From: Shimia sp. R9_2
Lineage (GTDB): Bacteria > Pseudomonadota > Alphaproteobacteria > Rhodobacterales > Rhodobacteraceae
Reading direction: 5' to 3'
Assembly: GCF_017743735.1 (NCBI RefSeq)
Contig: NZ_JAGHRO010000011.1
Span: forward strand, 62,001-126,000
DNA length: 64,000 nucleotides
In this document: positions 1-7,414 of the stretch, piece by piece
Position numbering within the stretch: the first letter of the stretch is position 1
Layout: the number at the start of each line of letters is the position of its first letter
Notes under the pieces: model-generated
Told to the model about the DNA's origin: nothing
What the model saw: the letters and a program-made list of their open reading frames with translations, nothing else
Database searches by the model: none
Position numbers and translations under genes: made by a program

Positions 1-75
1 CTCGGCAACAATATCTTCCAGATCGACCTGATCGGTCGGTGCAGATGTATCTGACTGTGTCGAAGCGTTGGTCAC
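1..75 (-). CDS. TRAP transporter permease, N-terminus only (probable)
   Basis: Only the first 25 codons lie in the window; the gene continues beyond position 1. It begins with GTG at 75-73, preceded by a purine-rich GAGGGA ribosome site. The visible peptide is polar and acidic (Thr/Ser/Asp/Glu), like the cytoplasmic lead of the large fused DctQM permeases that accompany TAXI binding proteins. Identity is inferred mainly from its position, directly downstream of the TAXI receptor gene on the same strand with a terminator hairpin between them. No membrane segment is visible yet, so the call rests on context. Confidence 0.5.
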   Translation of the reverse strand, partial: MTNASTQSDTSAPTDQVDLEDIVAE

Positions 76-116
76 GGTTGTCCCTCTTGTTTGCGGAATT
101 CTTTTTGTGAGCGAAT

Positions 117-146
117 AAAAAGGGCCCCCACCGATTTGGTGGGGGC
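117..146 (-). terminator. Intrinsic terminator/attenuator between TAXI receptor and permease
   Basis: A perfect 9-bp GC-rich stem (GCCCCCACC at 124-132 pairing with 138-146, 5-nt loop) is followed on the minus strand by a run of T (the A run at 117-121). It lies just after the TAXI receptor stop and before the permease start. It probably lowers read-through, so the binding protein is made in excess over the permease, as is common in transporter operons. Confidence 0.8.
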
Positions 147-159
147 AGTTGGGAGAAAA

Positions 160-1128
160 TTACTTCCAGCCGCGTTCTTGGTAGTATTTCATCGCGCCTG
201 GGTGGATTTCTGCGGTCAGGCCATCCGAAACCATTTCAGTTTCTTTCAGGTTGGCGAAGGCTGGGTGCAGTTTGCGGAAGCCATCAAAGTTTTCGAAGAT
301 GGCCTTTACCACTTCGTAGACAACTTCGTCAGATGCTTCAGCAGATGTCACGATGGTGGCTTTCGGACCCCAGGATGGCAGATCATCTGGGTTGCCAGGG
401 TACATGCCGCCAGGAATGGTCGCAGGCGCATAGGCCGAGTTGTCCGCCAGCAGCTTGTCGATGCCTTCACCAGACAAAGGAATGATTTTCACATCACAAG
501 TGGAGGTCGCTTCCTGAGAAGAGCCGTTAGGCAGGCCAGCAGCCCAGATGGTCGCGTCGATTTTGCCGTCACACAGCGCTGCGGCTTGCTCAGAGGACTT
601 CAGCTCTGCTGCCAGAGAGAAATCGTCAACGGAGAGACCTTCATATTTCAGAAGTGTTTCCGCCAGAACGCGGGTGCCGGAACCAGGGTTTGCGATGTTA
701 ACGCGCTTGCCCTTGAGATCTGCAGTAGACGCGATACCAGCATCTGCGCGCGCCATCAGGTGCATTGGCTCAGGGTGTACGGAGAACAGGGAGCGCAGGC
801 CGCTGTAAGGACCGTCTTCGGAGAATTGGTCGGTGCCGTTGATGGATTTCACCTGAACGTCAGACTGGATCACACCAAAGTCCAGCTCGCCCTGACGGAT
901 GGTGCGTGCGTTGTAAACGGAACCGCCCGTGGATTCCACGGAGCAGCGGATATTGTGCTCTTTGCGACCTTTGTTCACCAGACGGCAGATTGCACCGCCG
1001 GTAGGATAATAGACACCTGTGACACCGCCGGTTCCGATGGTAACAAAGGTCTGATCCGCTGCGGAAGCAGCACCTGCACCCATGGCAAGAGCCAGCAGAG
1101 CACCTGTGATTTTCTTGGTCTTGGACAT
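160..1128 (-). CDS. TAXI family TRAP transporter solute-binding protein
   Basis: This 322-residue periplasmic receptor captures a small organic anion or amino acid for a TRAP (sodium-driven) transporter. The signal peptide is clear: KTKK, a hydrophobic core rich in Ala/Leu/Gly, then an Ala-Ser-Ala-Ala cleavage region near residue 23. The mature start contains the TAXI hallmark FVTIGTGGVTGVYYPTGG, followed by a lobe with SVESTGGS. The ATG at 1128 is chosen because AGGAGGAAAAC precedes it; an upstream in-frame start lacks such a site. The gene is followed by a terminator-like hairpin and a probable permease gene. The ligand cannot be read from sequence; glutamate-like compounds are known for some family members. 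Confidence 0.93.
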   Translation of the reverse strand: MSKTKKITGALLALAMGAGAASAADQTFVTIGTGGVTGVYYPTGGAICRLVNKGRKEHNIRCSVESTGGSVYNARTIRQGELDFGVIQSDVQVKSINGTDQFSEDGPYSGLRSLFSVHPEPMHLMARADAGIASTADLKGKRVNIANPGSGTRVLAETLLKYEGLSVDDFSLAAELKSSEQAAALCDGKIDATIWAAGLPNGSSQEATSTCDVKIIPLSGEGIDKLLADNSAYAPATIPGGMYPGNPDDLPSWGPKATIVTSAEASDEVVYEVVKAIFENFDGFRKLHPAFANLKETEMVSDGLTAEIHPGAMKYYQERGWK

Positions 1129-1254
1129 GTTTTCCTCCTGTTGAATTACCATACGCCATATGCCCGCGGCCATAAGTCGGCAGAGGCGAGCATCAACGCT
1201 TTGTCCGAAAGTTGGTTACCAGCGAAGCCCGCGCCTTTGTGAGAGACAAAAAAG

Positions 1255-1331
1255 TTACGCTGTGACCGTAATTTTTCTGAGGGCTGGAAACATTGCCTTG
1301 GGCAAAAGCCGGTGGTTACAGTTCCACGTAA
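1255..1331 (+). promoter_or_regulatory. Two inverted repeats TTAC-N8/9-GTAA upstream of the sensor binding protein
   Basis: Two short palindromes lie in the 222-bp gap between the divergent TAXI receptor and the family-3 binding protein: TTAC-N9-GTAA at 1255-1271 and TTAC-N8-GTAA at 1316-1331. The second ends 19 bases before the chosen ATG and runs into CTGTGACGGAG. LysR-type regulators bind imperfect palindromes of this general size, so these could be sites for the LysR-receiver protein encoded nearby. That link is inference only. Confidence 0.4.
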
Positions 1332-1350
1332 CTGTGACGGAGCCTTCCAA

Positions 1351-2106
1351 ATGAAGACCCTTTTGGCAAAAGCCATTCCTGTGTTGGCGGCTATTTGTTG
1401 CTGCGCCAATTTGGCGAAGCCTGGCAACGCCGAGGTTTGGGTCGTCGGGTCGATGGAGGGGTTTGCCCCGTTCAATTATACGGTCGACGGCCAGTACCGC
1501 GGGATCGACGTACAAATCCTCAATGAAGCGGCTGAGAAGATAAATGTTGAACTGGAGCACCGTCCCTTACCTTGGAACCGCGCCTTGCTGGATTTTAATG
1601 CCGGAAATCTGGATGCTGTTTTTCAACTTGCACCAACGAGGGAACGTTTTGAGAAGTGGAATATGGTTGGCCCATTGCGCCGCACAAAAACGGTTTACGT
1701 GACACTGATTGACAGCCCTATAGAGGACATCCGGTCACTTAACGAACTAGATGGGCTGATTGTAGGCGTCGTGTCAGGATTTACCTATGAAGACAGTTTT
1801 GACCGTCATCCCGACATTGCCCGCGAGATGTCCAAGGATGATTTCACCAATATACTAAAGCTCATGCTGGGGCGGTCAGATGTGATTGTCGGTGGTCGCG
1901 CCACGCTTGCGCATATCATTGACGACATGGGGTTGACCGAGAAATTGCGGTTTCTTCCAACACCCTTGGTCGAGCAAGAGCGCTATATTGCATTCCCACG
2001 AGACGGAGACGGGGACGACATGGCAAATCGCCTGCAAGGCTCTCTGAGCGCCATGCATTCTTCCGGCCGCATCCGTGAAATCGTTCAGGAGCATTTTGAA
2101 GAATGA
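1351..2106 (+). CDS. Periplasmic family-3 solute-binding protein, probable ligand sensor
   Basis: This 251-residue protein has a signal peptide ([11 protein letters not shown] core, Cys-Cys-Cys stretch, Ala-Glu cleavage region near residue 27). It continues with the family-3 binding-protein pattern: an early FAPFNY segment, a GIDVQIL segment and the PLPWNRAL and LDAVFQL elements. Family members bind amino acids or other small polar ligands. It has no permease partner; instead its stop codon overlaps the start of a hybrid histidine kinase by 4 bases (ATGA), so the pair is translationally coupled. The likely job is therefore to present a ligand to the kinase rather than to serve transport. The ATG at 1351 is chosen because it places the signal peptide at the N-terminus. 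Confidence 0.85.
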   Translation: MKTLLAKAIPVLAAICCCANLAKPGNAEVWVVGSMEGFAPFNYTVDGQYRGIDVQILNEAAEKINVELEHRPLPWNRALLDFNAGNLDAVFQLAPTRERFEKWNMVGPLRRTKTVYVTLIDSPIEDIRSLNELDGLIVGVVSGFTYEDSFDRHPDIAREMSKDDFTNILKLMLGRSDVIVGGRATLAHIIDDMGLTEKLRFLPTPLVEQERYIAFPRDGDGDDMANRLQGSLSAMHSSGRIREIVQEHFEE

Positions 2107-4811
2107 GAGACATACGTCTGCATCGTTTGGGGGTAACTCCCAAGATCGCGATCGCGGCGGGCATCATTGGTATTCTCTCTGGACTCGTTCTGGGCGTTGT
2201 GACCCTTTGGCTTGAAGGAACACAGCGGGTTGACACGGCCCGTCAAAACGCTGACCGCATCATTCGTGCCACGTTGCCGCAAATCGAAAGCGCATATTGG
2301 GAAGTCGATATCCCCGACACGTTGGCCTTTATGGGGGGGCTATTAAAAGATCCGGTGATCACCGAAGCATGGATTGAAGATCCTCTGTTAAGCGACAGCT
2401 TGCGGGAAAGTGCGGGCATTGGTGATTTGTCGGTCGCTCGCACCACACAGGTAAAAGCGCCAAGCGTCGCACGTTGGTTTGGTTTTGGCGCAGATGGCGA
2501 TGAAACCTACCGCTTTGCCCTGCACAGCAAGCGAGATGGGGCTGATATCGGGGCTCTTTTTGCCATTTACTCCTACCAGTCCATCGGGGCTGAAATGGTC
2601 GCCCGAAGTTTTGTGGTGCTTGGCTCTAGCATTCTTCAGACACTTCTTGTGACCAGCGCGATTTTCCTTTTGGTGCAGGTGACCGTTATTCGCCCAATTA
2701 CTCGCCTGCAGATGGCAGCATTGCGCGTGCGAGATGGGCATAAATTCGAACTTACCGATCGCGACCGCCACATGCTTGATCCGCACCGCAGAGACGAAAT
2801 CTCACGTCTTGCGCGCGCCTTTGGGAGAACCGTCGGCGAGCTGGAAGATAGCCGGGATAATCTGAAATCCATCGTGGACGATCGCACACAAGAGTTGGTG
2901 GCGGCACGAAATGAGGCCGTTGAGGCGTCGCAAGCCAAATCCGTCTTTCTTGCCAATATGAGTCACGAATTGCGCACGCCGATGAATGCCATCATTGGCC
3001 TGTCCGAGGTGCTGTTGAGGGACGGTTACAACGATCGAACGCCCCGCCACATTCAAGATATGCGCGCTGCTGCGACCCATTTGTCGCAAAATATCAATTC
3101 GGTGCTGGATCTCTCCAAAATTGAGGCGGGGGAAATGGCATTGGAGAACGTATGGTTCTCTGTTGATGAGTTTTTGGACAGCGTGATGATGCAGACACGC
3201 GCCTTGCTGCAACAAAAGCCGGTTCGCTTGATCTGGAACTACGCGCCGGACCTCCCTCGTGAGATCTTTGCTGACCCGCTCAGATTGCGGCAAGTGGTGA
3301 TGAACTTCGCTTCTAACGCTGTGAAGTTCACAGACCAAGGAGAGATCTGCATCAATGCCAGTTGCGAGATGCTTGATCAGAACATAGGTCACCTCACTCT
3401 TAGTGTCCGCGACACAGGCATCGGAATTTCACCGGAGCAGATCGAGGAGATATTCAAACCATTTGGACAGGCAGATACTTCTACCACCCGAAAATATGGT
3501 GGAACCGGACTAGGACTGTCCATTGCTTTGCGCTCAGCGGAGCAAATGGGTGGGAACTTGAATGTAGAAAGCGAGACTGGCCAAGGTGCCTGTTTTTCAT
3601 TTGATTTTGTTGTCCCCAGCAAGCCCGCGCTCTACGGACAGGACAGAAAACTGACGATCCCGGTTTTGGGGGAAGGTCACCAACGGGACGCGGTAGCTGC
3701 TATGGCGCAAAGAGTTGGTGGCCAGTTGGCTGAAGAGGTCGCAGCTGTTCGAGTTCTTGTGGACGGCGAACACGTTACTTTTTTGCGTGAAGATTTAAAC
3801 GCTACACCGGCGATATCGATCGACCTTCCAATCACACACGGCGAATTTCTTGAGGCGGTGAAACGCTTTCAAAATCAAACCAATGAGCCCAAATCAACGC
3901 CAGATATTTTGGCAGGGCGCGATATCCTTGTTGTGGAGGATAATCGGATCAATCAATCGGTCTTTGAAGCGTTGATCGGCGGGTTTGGTGCTGATGTTCG
4001 AACGGCCGCCAATGGCCTTGAGGCAATAGAGCACGTGGCGAAAGCCATGCCTGACATGCTCTTGATGGATCTGCATATGCCCATGATGGATGGTCACCGC
4101 ACCATGCAAAAGCTTCATGAGAATTACGGGGGTAAATTGGCCCCGGTCATCGCTACGTCGGCCAACGCCACCCCAGAAGAGTACCAAAAGTGTCGCGCTG
4201 CCGGCTTTGCCGAATTTTTGCCCAAACCGGTCGACCCTGCCAAGTTGCAAGCGGTGCTGGAAGAACACGTGCCAACTACGCAGGCGCCAAAGCATTTAGA
4301 TCGCCAGCAGGGCCTCTTCCTCGCAGGGGGAAATCGCCTGCTTTATGAACAAAATTTGGTACGCTTTCGCGCGCAACTTAAGGGTTGGTGGCAAGCACTG
4401 TCGGGCGGAGGCGTTGCGCCCGACGACATGAACTCCACACTTCATGTCATTAAGGGATCTGCACGCACCGTGGGTGCTGTGCCGCTCGCCGAAGCGGCCC
4501 AGAAGACTGAAACTGATCAGGCGCATCTCAAATTTGTATTGAGCGAAATCGAAGTTTTGTCCGAAGAACTTACCTTGGAGGATTTGGGGTTAGAGGAGAC
4601 TTCAACCCAACATCCTGCCAGTTGGGAGGCGCTAATTGAGTTGATCCAAAGTCATGATATGGCGTCTTTAGGCCATGCCAAGATGCTCCACAAACGCGAA
4701 CACTTCAGTAAAGAGTTCGTCGAACTGATAGATGCACTCGAAAAGTTGGACTTTGTTAAGGCTCTTCGGCTGGCCAAAGATGCGAGTCCGCGATCTCACT
4801 CTGACCGATAA
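2103..4811 (+). CDS. Hybrid histidine kinase with receiver and Hpt domains
   Basis: This 902-residue inner-membrane kinase has a transmembrane helix at about 15-37, a short periplasmic domain (40-165), a second helix (about 168-193) and a HAMP-like linker. The HisKA box follows (SHELRTPMN, His289), then an HATPase domain with N, G1 and G2 boxes (about 390-500). A receiver (605-725) has phospho-acceptor Asp657 in LLMDLHMP and Lys709, and a C-terminal Hpt-like domain carries LHVIKGSA (His782). All phosphorelay residues are present, so a His-Asp-His relay ending on a separate response regulator is expected. The obvious target is the LysR-receiver protein encoded convergently; the two genes overlap by 16 bp at their 3' ends. 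The upstream binding protein is the probable sensor partner. Confidence 0.93.
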   Translation: MRDIRLHRLGVTPKIAIAAGIIGILSGLVLGVVTLWLEGTQRVDTARQNADRIIRATLPQIESAYWEVDIPDTLAFMGGLLKDPVITEAWIEDPLLSDSLRESAGIGDLSVARTTQVKAPSVARWFGFGADGDETYRFALHSKRDGADIGALFAIYSYQSIGAEMVARSFVVLGSSILQTLLVTSAIFLLVQVTVIRPITRLQMAALRVRDGHKFELTDRDRHMLDPHRRDEISRLARAFGRTVGELEDSRDNLKSIVDDRTQELVAARNEAVEASQAKSVFLANMSHELRTPMNAIIGLSEVLLRDGYNDRTPRHIQDMRAAATHLSQNINSVLDLSKIEAGEMALENVWFSVDEFLDSVMMQTRALLQQKPVRLIWNYAPDLPREIFADPLRLRQVVMNFASNAVKFTDQGEICINASCEMLDQNIGHLTLSVRDTGIGISPEQIEEIFKPFGQADTSTTRKYGGTGLGLSIALRSAEQMGGNLNVESETGQGACFSFDFVVPSKPALYGQDRKLTIPVLGEGHQRDAVAAMAQRVGGQLAEEVAAVRVLVDGEHVTFLREDLNATPAISIDLPITHGEFLEAVKRFQNQTNEPKSTPDILAGRDILVVEDNRINQSVFEALIGGFGADVRTAANGLEAIEHVAKAMPDMLLMDLHMPMMDGHRTMQKLHENYGGKLAPVIATSANATPEEYQKCRAAGFAEFLPKPVDPAKLQAVLEEHVPTTQAPKHLDRQQGLFLAGGNRLLYEQNLVRFRAQLKGWWQALSGGGVAPDDMNSTLHVIKGSARTVGAVPLAEAAQKTETDQAHLKFVLSEIEVLSEELTLEDLGLEETSTQHPASWEALIELIQSHDMASLGHAKMLHKREHFSKEFVELIDALEKLDFVKALRLAKDASPRSHSDR

Positions 4812-5623
4812 GCCTCGATCTCTTTGGCCATTTTTGTCAGCAGGTTTTCGGCCTTTTGCAATCTGTCCGCGCGACGTGTGAGCAGGCTTTCTAATGCGCT
4901 CCTGGACTGTCGCAGTTCGATTTGAGTACGGATGCGCGCACTCAAGACCGCGGGTACAACTGGGCGTGAAATGAAATCAGAAGCGCCTAGTTCCAAACCT
5001 TTGGTCTCATCTGCCGGATCATCCAAGTTTGTTACAAAGATGATCGGTATTTCCGCGAGACTGGCCGTCGCTTTGATGCGGCGGCATGCTTCGTAGCCAT
5101 CCATGTCCGGCATTCGGATGTCCAATAAGATGAGGTCTACGCTCTCTTTGGACAAATAGGACAGAGCACCCTGCCCAGAGCGTTGCGCAATCACACGATA
5201 GCTCTCGCTGAGTAGCCCGTAAAGATGATGAATATTGTCGGTGGAATCGTCGACGACCAACAGAGTCGGCTTGTCATCGTGTTCCAGAGGCACCTCTAAT
5301 AGCTCCACCTCAGGGGCTCGCTCATTCTCATTGGCCCCTCCTGTAAGCTCATTTGCAGCAGAAGCAATGGCCCATAGATTTGGCGAAACGGTTGCATAAA
5401 ACTGCTGCCCCGTCAGGCCCATGGCGGCCGTATTTGCGTCTCGTTCAAACAACTTAACACCCAAATGCGCTTCTAAGGCGCGGATTTGGCGACTTACCGC
5501 TTCACGCGACACATTCAACTCTTCTGCGGCCGTGGTGAAAGACCCCAGCCGCGCAGCCGCCTCAAAGGCAACCAGCGAGGTCAAAGGGGGCAGCTGTCGT
5601 TTCAATTGCTTCATGCGAGGCAT
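4796..5623 (-). CDS. LysR-type HTH fused to a response-regulator receiver domain
   Basis: This 275-residue DNA-binding protein joins a LysR-type winged helix (about 10-80: [20 protein letters not shown], then [13 protein letters not shown]) to a receiver domain (about 118-240) in place of the usual LysR ligand-binding domain. The receiver has the acidic pair Asp125/Asp126, phospho-acceptor Asp168 in [11 protein letters not shown] and Thr198, but the conserved Lys is Arg220 (ISRPV). A charged helical tail follows. The domain order, HTH first and receiver last, is the reverse of ordinary response regulators. It is divergent from soxB and convergent with the hybrid kinase, so it probably controls sarcosine oxidase and perhaps the TAXI transporter. 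ATG 5623 fits the LysR N-terminus; ATG 5614 is possible, and neither has a strong ribosome site. Confidence 0.88.
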   Translation of the reverse strand: MPRMKQLKRQLPPLTSLVAFEAAARLGSFTTAAEELNVSREAVSRQIRALEAHLGVKLFERDANTAAMGLTGQQFYATVSPNLWAIASAANELTGGANENERAPEVELLEVPLEHDDKPTLLVVDDSTDNIHHLYGLLSESYRVIAQRSGQGALSYLSKESVDLILLDIRMPDMDGYEACRRIKATASLAEIPIIFVTNLDDPADETKGLELGASDFISRPVVPAVLSARIRTQIELRQSRSALESLLTRRADRLQKAENLLTKMAKEIEAYRSE

Positions 5624-5636
5624 GTGAAAGGAAACG

Positions 5637-5764
5637 TTACCTCTGTGCAAGTGGGCGATCGTGCTTTTGTGCGATGTGACGGAAATGGAGCAATGGCTGA
5701 CCAAAACGCGCCTGTGAAAACCAAACCACAACCGTCATTTTCGTCTCAAATAAGTGAGGATGCG
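5637..5764 (+). promoter_or_regulatory. Divergent promoter region of LysR-receiver gene and soxB
   Basis: The gap between the divergent starts contains GTTACCTCTGTG near 5636 and GATGTGACGGAAATGG near 5674. These resemble the GTTACGCTGTGAC and ACTGTGACGGAGCC elements upstream of the sensor binding protein gene at 1254-1344. The shared TGTGACGGA word suggests a common regulator acting on both promoters. A GAGG ribosome site precedes the soxB ATG. No confident -35/-10 pair was identified. Confidence 0.35.
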
Positions 5765-7015
5765 ATGCGTTACAGCGGATTTCGAGTGATCAAGGAAGCC
5801 CTGACGGGCCACAAGGGGTGGCGCCCAACTTGGCGCGATGCGGCTCCTCAACCAGACTATGATTTTGTCATCATCGGCGGTGGCGGCCATGGGCTTGCAA
5901 CCGCGTACTACTTGGCGAAACAATTTGGTCAGAAGCAGATCGCGGTTCTGGAAAAAGGCTGGATCGGCGGTGGCAATGTTGGGCGCAATACGACGATCGT
6001 GCGTTCGAACTACATGCTCGACGGGAACGAGCCGTTTTATGAGTTTTCGCTGAAGCTCTGGGAAGGGCTTGAACAAGAGCTGAACTACAACGCAATGGTC
6101 AGCCAGCGCGGTATCTTGAATCTGTATCACACGGATGGGCAACGAGATGCGTTCCGGCGTCGGGGCAATGCGATGATCCTGAACGGCTCAGATGCCGAGC
6201 TTTTGGACGCAGAGGGCGTGCGCGCCATGTATCCCTTTCTGAATTTTGAGAACGCTAGGTTCCCGATCCGAGGAGGCTTGCTGCATCGGCGTGGCGGAAC
6301 TGTGCGCCATGATGCCGTAGCTTGGGGCTACGCGCGCGGTGCAGATCAGCATGGCGTCGACATCATCCAGAACTGTGAAGTCACCGGCTTTCGTATTGAA
6401 AATGGCAAAGTCCTCGGCGTGGAAACGTCACGCGGATACATTGGTGCAAAAAAGGTAGCAGCATCCGTTGCTGGCAGCTCAAGCCGCCTGATGGCCCTTG
6501 CTGGCATGCGGCTCCCAATGGAGAGCCATGTACTGCAAGCTTTTGTCTCAGAGGGGCTAAAACCTACGATTCCAGGGGTGATTACCTATGGTGCGGGGCA
6601 CTTCTATTGCAGCCAGTCTGACAAAGGTGGTCTTGTATTTGGCGGCGACATAGATGGGTACAACTCTTATGCGCAACGGGGCAATCTGCCTGTTGTTGAA
6701 GATGTGGTGGAAAGTGGTGTGTCCCTGATCCCAGCGCTGGGGCGCGTGCGCCTTTTGCGCAGTTGGGGCGGCATCATGGACATGTCCATGGATGGGTCGC
6801 CTTTCATCGACAAAACTCACATCGAGGGACTCTATTTCAACGGAGGTTGGTGTTACGGCGGTTTCAAGGCAACTCCGGCAGCAGGGTGGTGCTTGGCGCA
6901 TCTCTTGTCGACTGACCGATCGCATGAAACGGCTCAGGCCTATCGGCTGGATCGTTTCCAAACGGGTCATATGATTGACGAAAAAGGGCAGGGTGCCCAA
7001 CCAAATCTGCACTAA
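5765..7015 (+). CDS. soxB: Sarcosine oxidase beta subunit
   Basis: This is the 416-residue flavoprotein subunit of heterotetrameric sarcosine oxidase, which oxidises sarcosine to glycine and passes the methyl group to tetrahydrofolate or releases formaldehyde. A dinucleotide-binding motif VIIGGGGHGLATAYYL occurs at about residues 35-50. RHDAVAW contains His182, the likely site of covalent FMN attachment, and the C-terminal DAO-fold segment GWCYGGFKATPAAG is intact. Length is normal for the family. The ATG at 5765 follows GAGG at a good distance; the open frame upstream reads into the regulatory gap and lacks family similarity. The gene begins the soxB-soxD-soxA-soxG operon. Cytoplasmic enzyme. 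Confidence 0.95.
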   Translation: MRYSGFRVIKEALTGHKGWRPTWRDAAPQPDYDFVIIGGGGHGLATAYYLAKQFGQKQIAVLEKGWIGGGNVGRNTTIVRSNYMLDGNEPFYEFSLKLWEGLEQELNYNAMVSQRGILNLYHTDGQRDAFRRRGNAMILNGSDAELLDAEGVRAMYPFLNFENARFPIRGGLLHRRGGTVRHDAVAWGYARGADQHGVDIIQNCEVTGFRIENGKVLGVETSRGYIGAKKVAASVAGSSSRLMALAGMRLPMESHVLQAFVSEGLKPTIPGVITYGAGHFYCSQSDKGGLVFGGDIDGYNSYAQRGNLPVVEDVVESGVSLIPALGRVRLLRSWGGIMDMSMDGSPFIDKTHIEGLYFNGGWCYGGFKATPAAGWCLAHLLSTDRSHETAQAYRLDRFQTGHMIDEKGQGAQPNLH

Positions 7016-7025
7016 GGACACCACC

Positions 7026-7133
7026 ATGATCAACAAGCTTGACCAGGGCCCGATCCCGCATTGGCTTCCCTGCAGCGAGGGCCTTGCAGTGCAATACGCC
7101 GTTTTTGGGCCGTTGGAGGCTAAAACATGCTGA
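7026..7133 (+). CDS. Small ORF between soxB and soxD, 35 residues
   Basis: A 35-codon frame begins with ATG at 7026, about 8 bases after an AAGGA ribosome site that overlaps the soxB stop region, and ends with TGA at 7131-7133, overlapping the soxD start at 7127. The peptide (start MINKLDQGPIPHW, containing PCSEGLAVQY and ending KTC) has no membrane segment and matches nothing I recognise. Its 3' overlap with soxD could couple translation of soxD to it. It might be a leader peptide, a genuine small protein or chance. The good ribosome site and complete fill of the gap are the only support. Confidence 0.4.
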   Translation: MINKLDQGPIPHWLPCSEGLAVQYAVFGPLEAKTC

Positions 7134-7414
7134 TCAATCATCCTCTTTTGGGACCACGCGATGCCTCTGAATTCACCTATTTGGGCGACGCCTCGTTGAT
7201 GAACCGCCCCGATTGGCAGGCCGAGAACGCGGTTCAGGCGTTCCACGACTACCTCTATTTGCGAGACAATCCGGCAGGTCTGCATCGGGAACTCTGGTTT
7301 CACGAACAGGGTGATCGGTCATGGTTGCTCGTGACGCGCAACACACTGACACATGAAATTGTTTCCGTGGAAATGGCCAGCGAAACAAGACGATCGGGGG
7401 GAGCTGCCCAATGA
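7127..7414 (+). CDS. soxD: Sarcosine oxidase delta subunit, lacking the usual zinc cysteines
   Basis: This 95-residue small subunit of heterotetrameric sarcosine oxidase has the family core at about residues 43-78: LYLRDNPAGLHRELWFH, then TRNTLTHEIVSVE. Known SoxD proteins carry a structural zinc held by an N-terminal CPxCG pair, a histidine and a third cysteine. Here the N-terminal motif reads NHPLLGPR, with no cysteine, and the later W-x-H-x-x-G-C reads WFHEQGD, with Asp63 in place of Cys. Only His59 remains. The subunit therefore probably folds without zinc. The stop overlaps soxA by 4 bases (ATGA), typical of this operon. Confidence 0.9.
   Translation: MLINHPLLGPRDASEFTYLGDASLMNRPDWQAENAVQAFHDYLYLRDNPAGLHRELWFHEQGDRSWLLVTRNTLTHEIVSVEMASETRRSGGAAQ

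Noticed and set aside
91..1242. Plus-strand frame of 383 codons opposite the TAXI receptor
   Set aside because: Antisense shadow; the minus-strand product has a signal peptide, family motif and strong ribosome site, and a terminator lies within the frame.
5486..5764. Longer soxB reading frame beginning at 5486
   Set aside because: The extra 93 residues cover the LysR-receiver start and promoter gap and do not resemble SoxB; ATG 5765 has a proper GAGG site.
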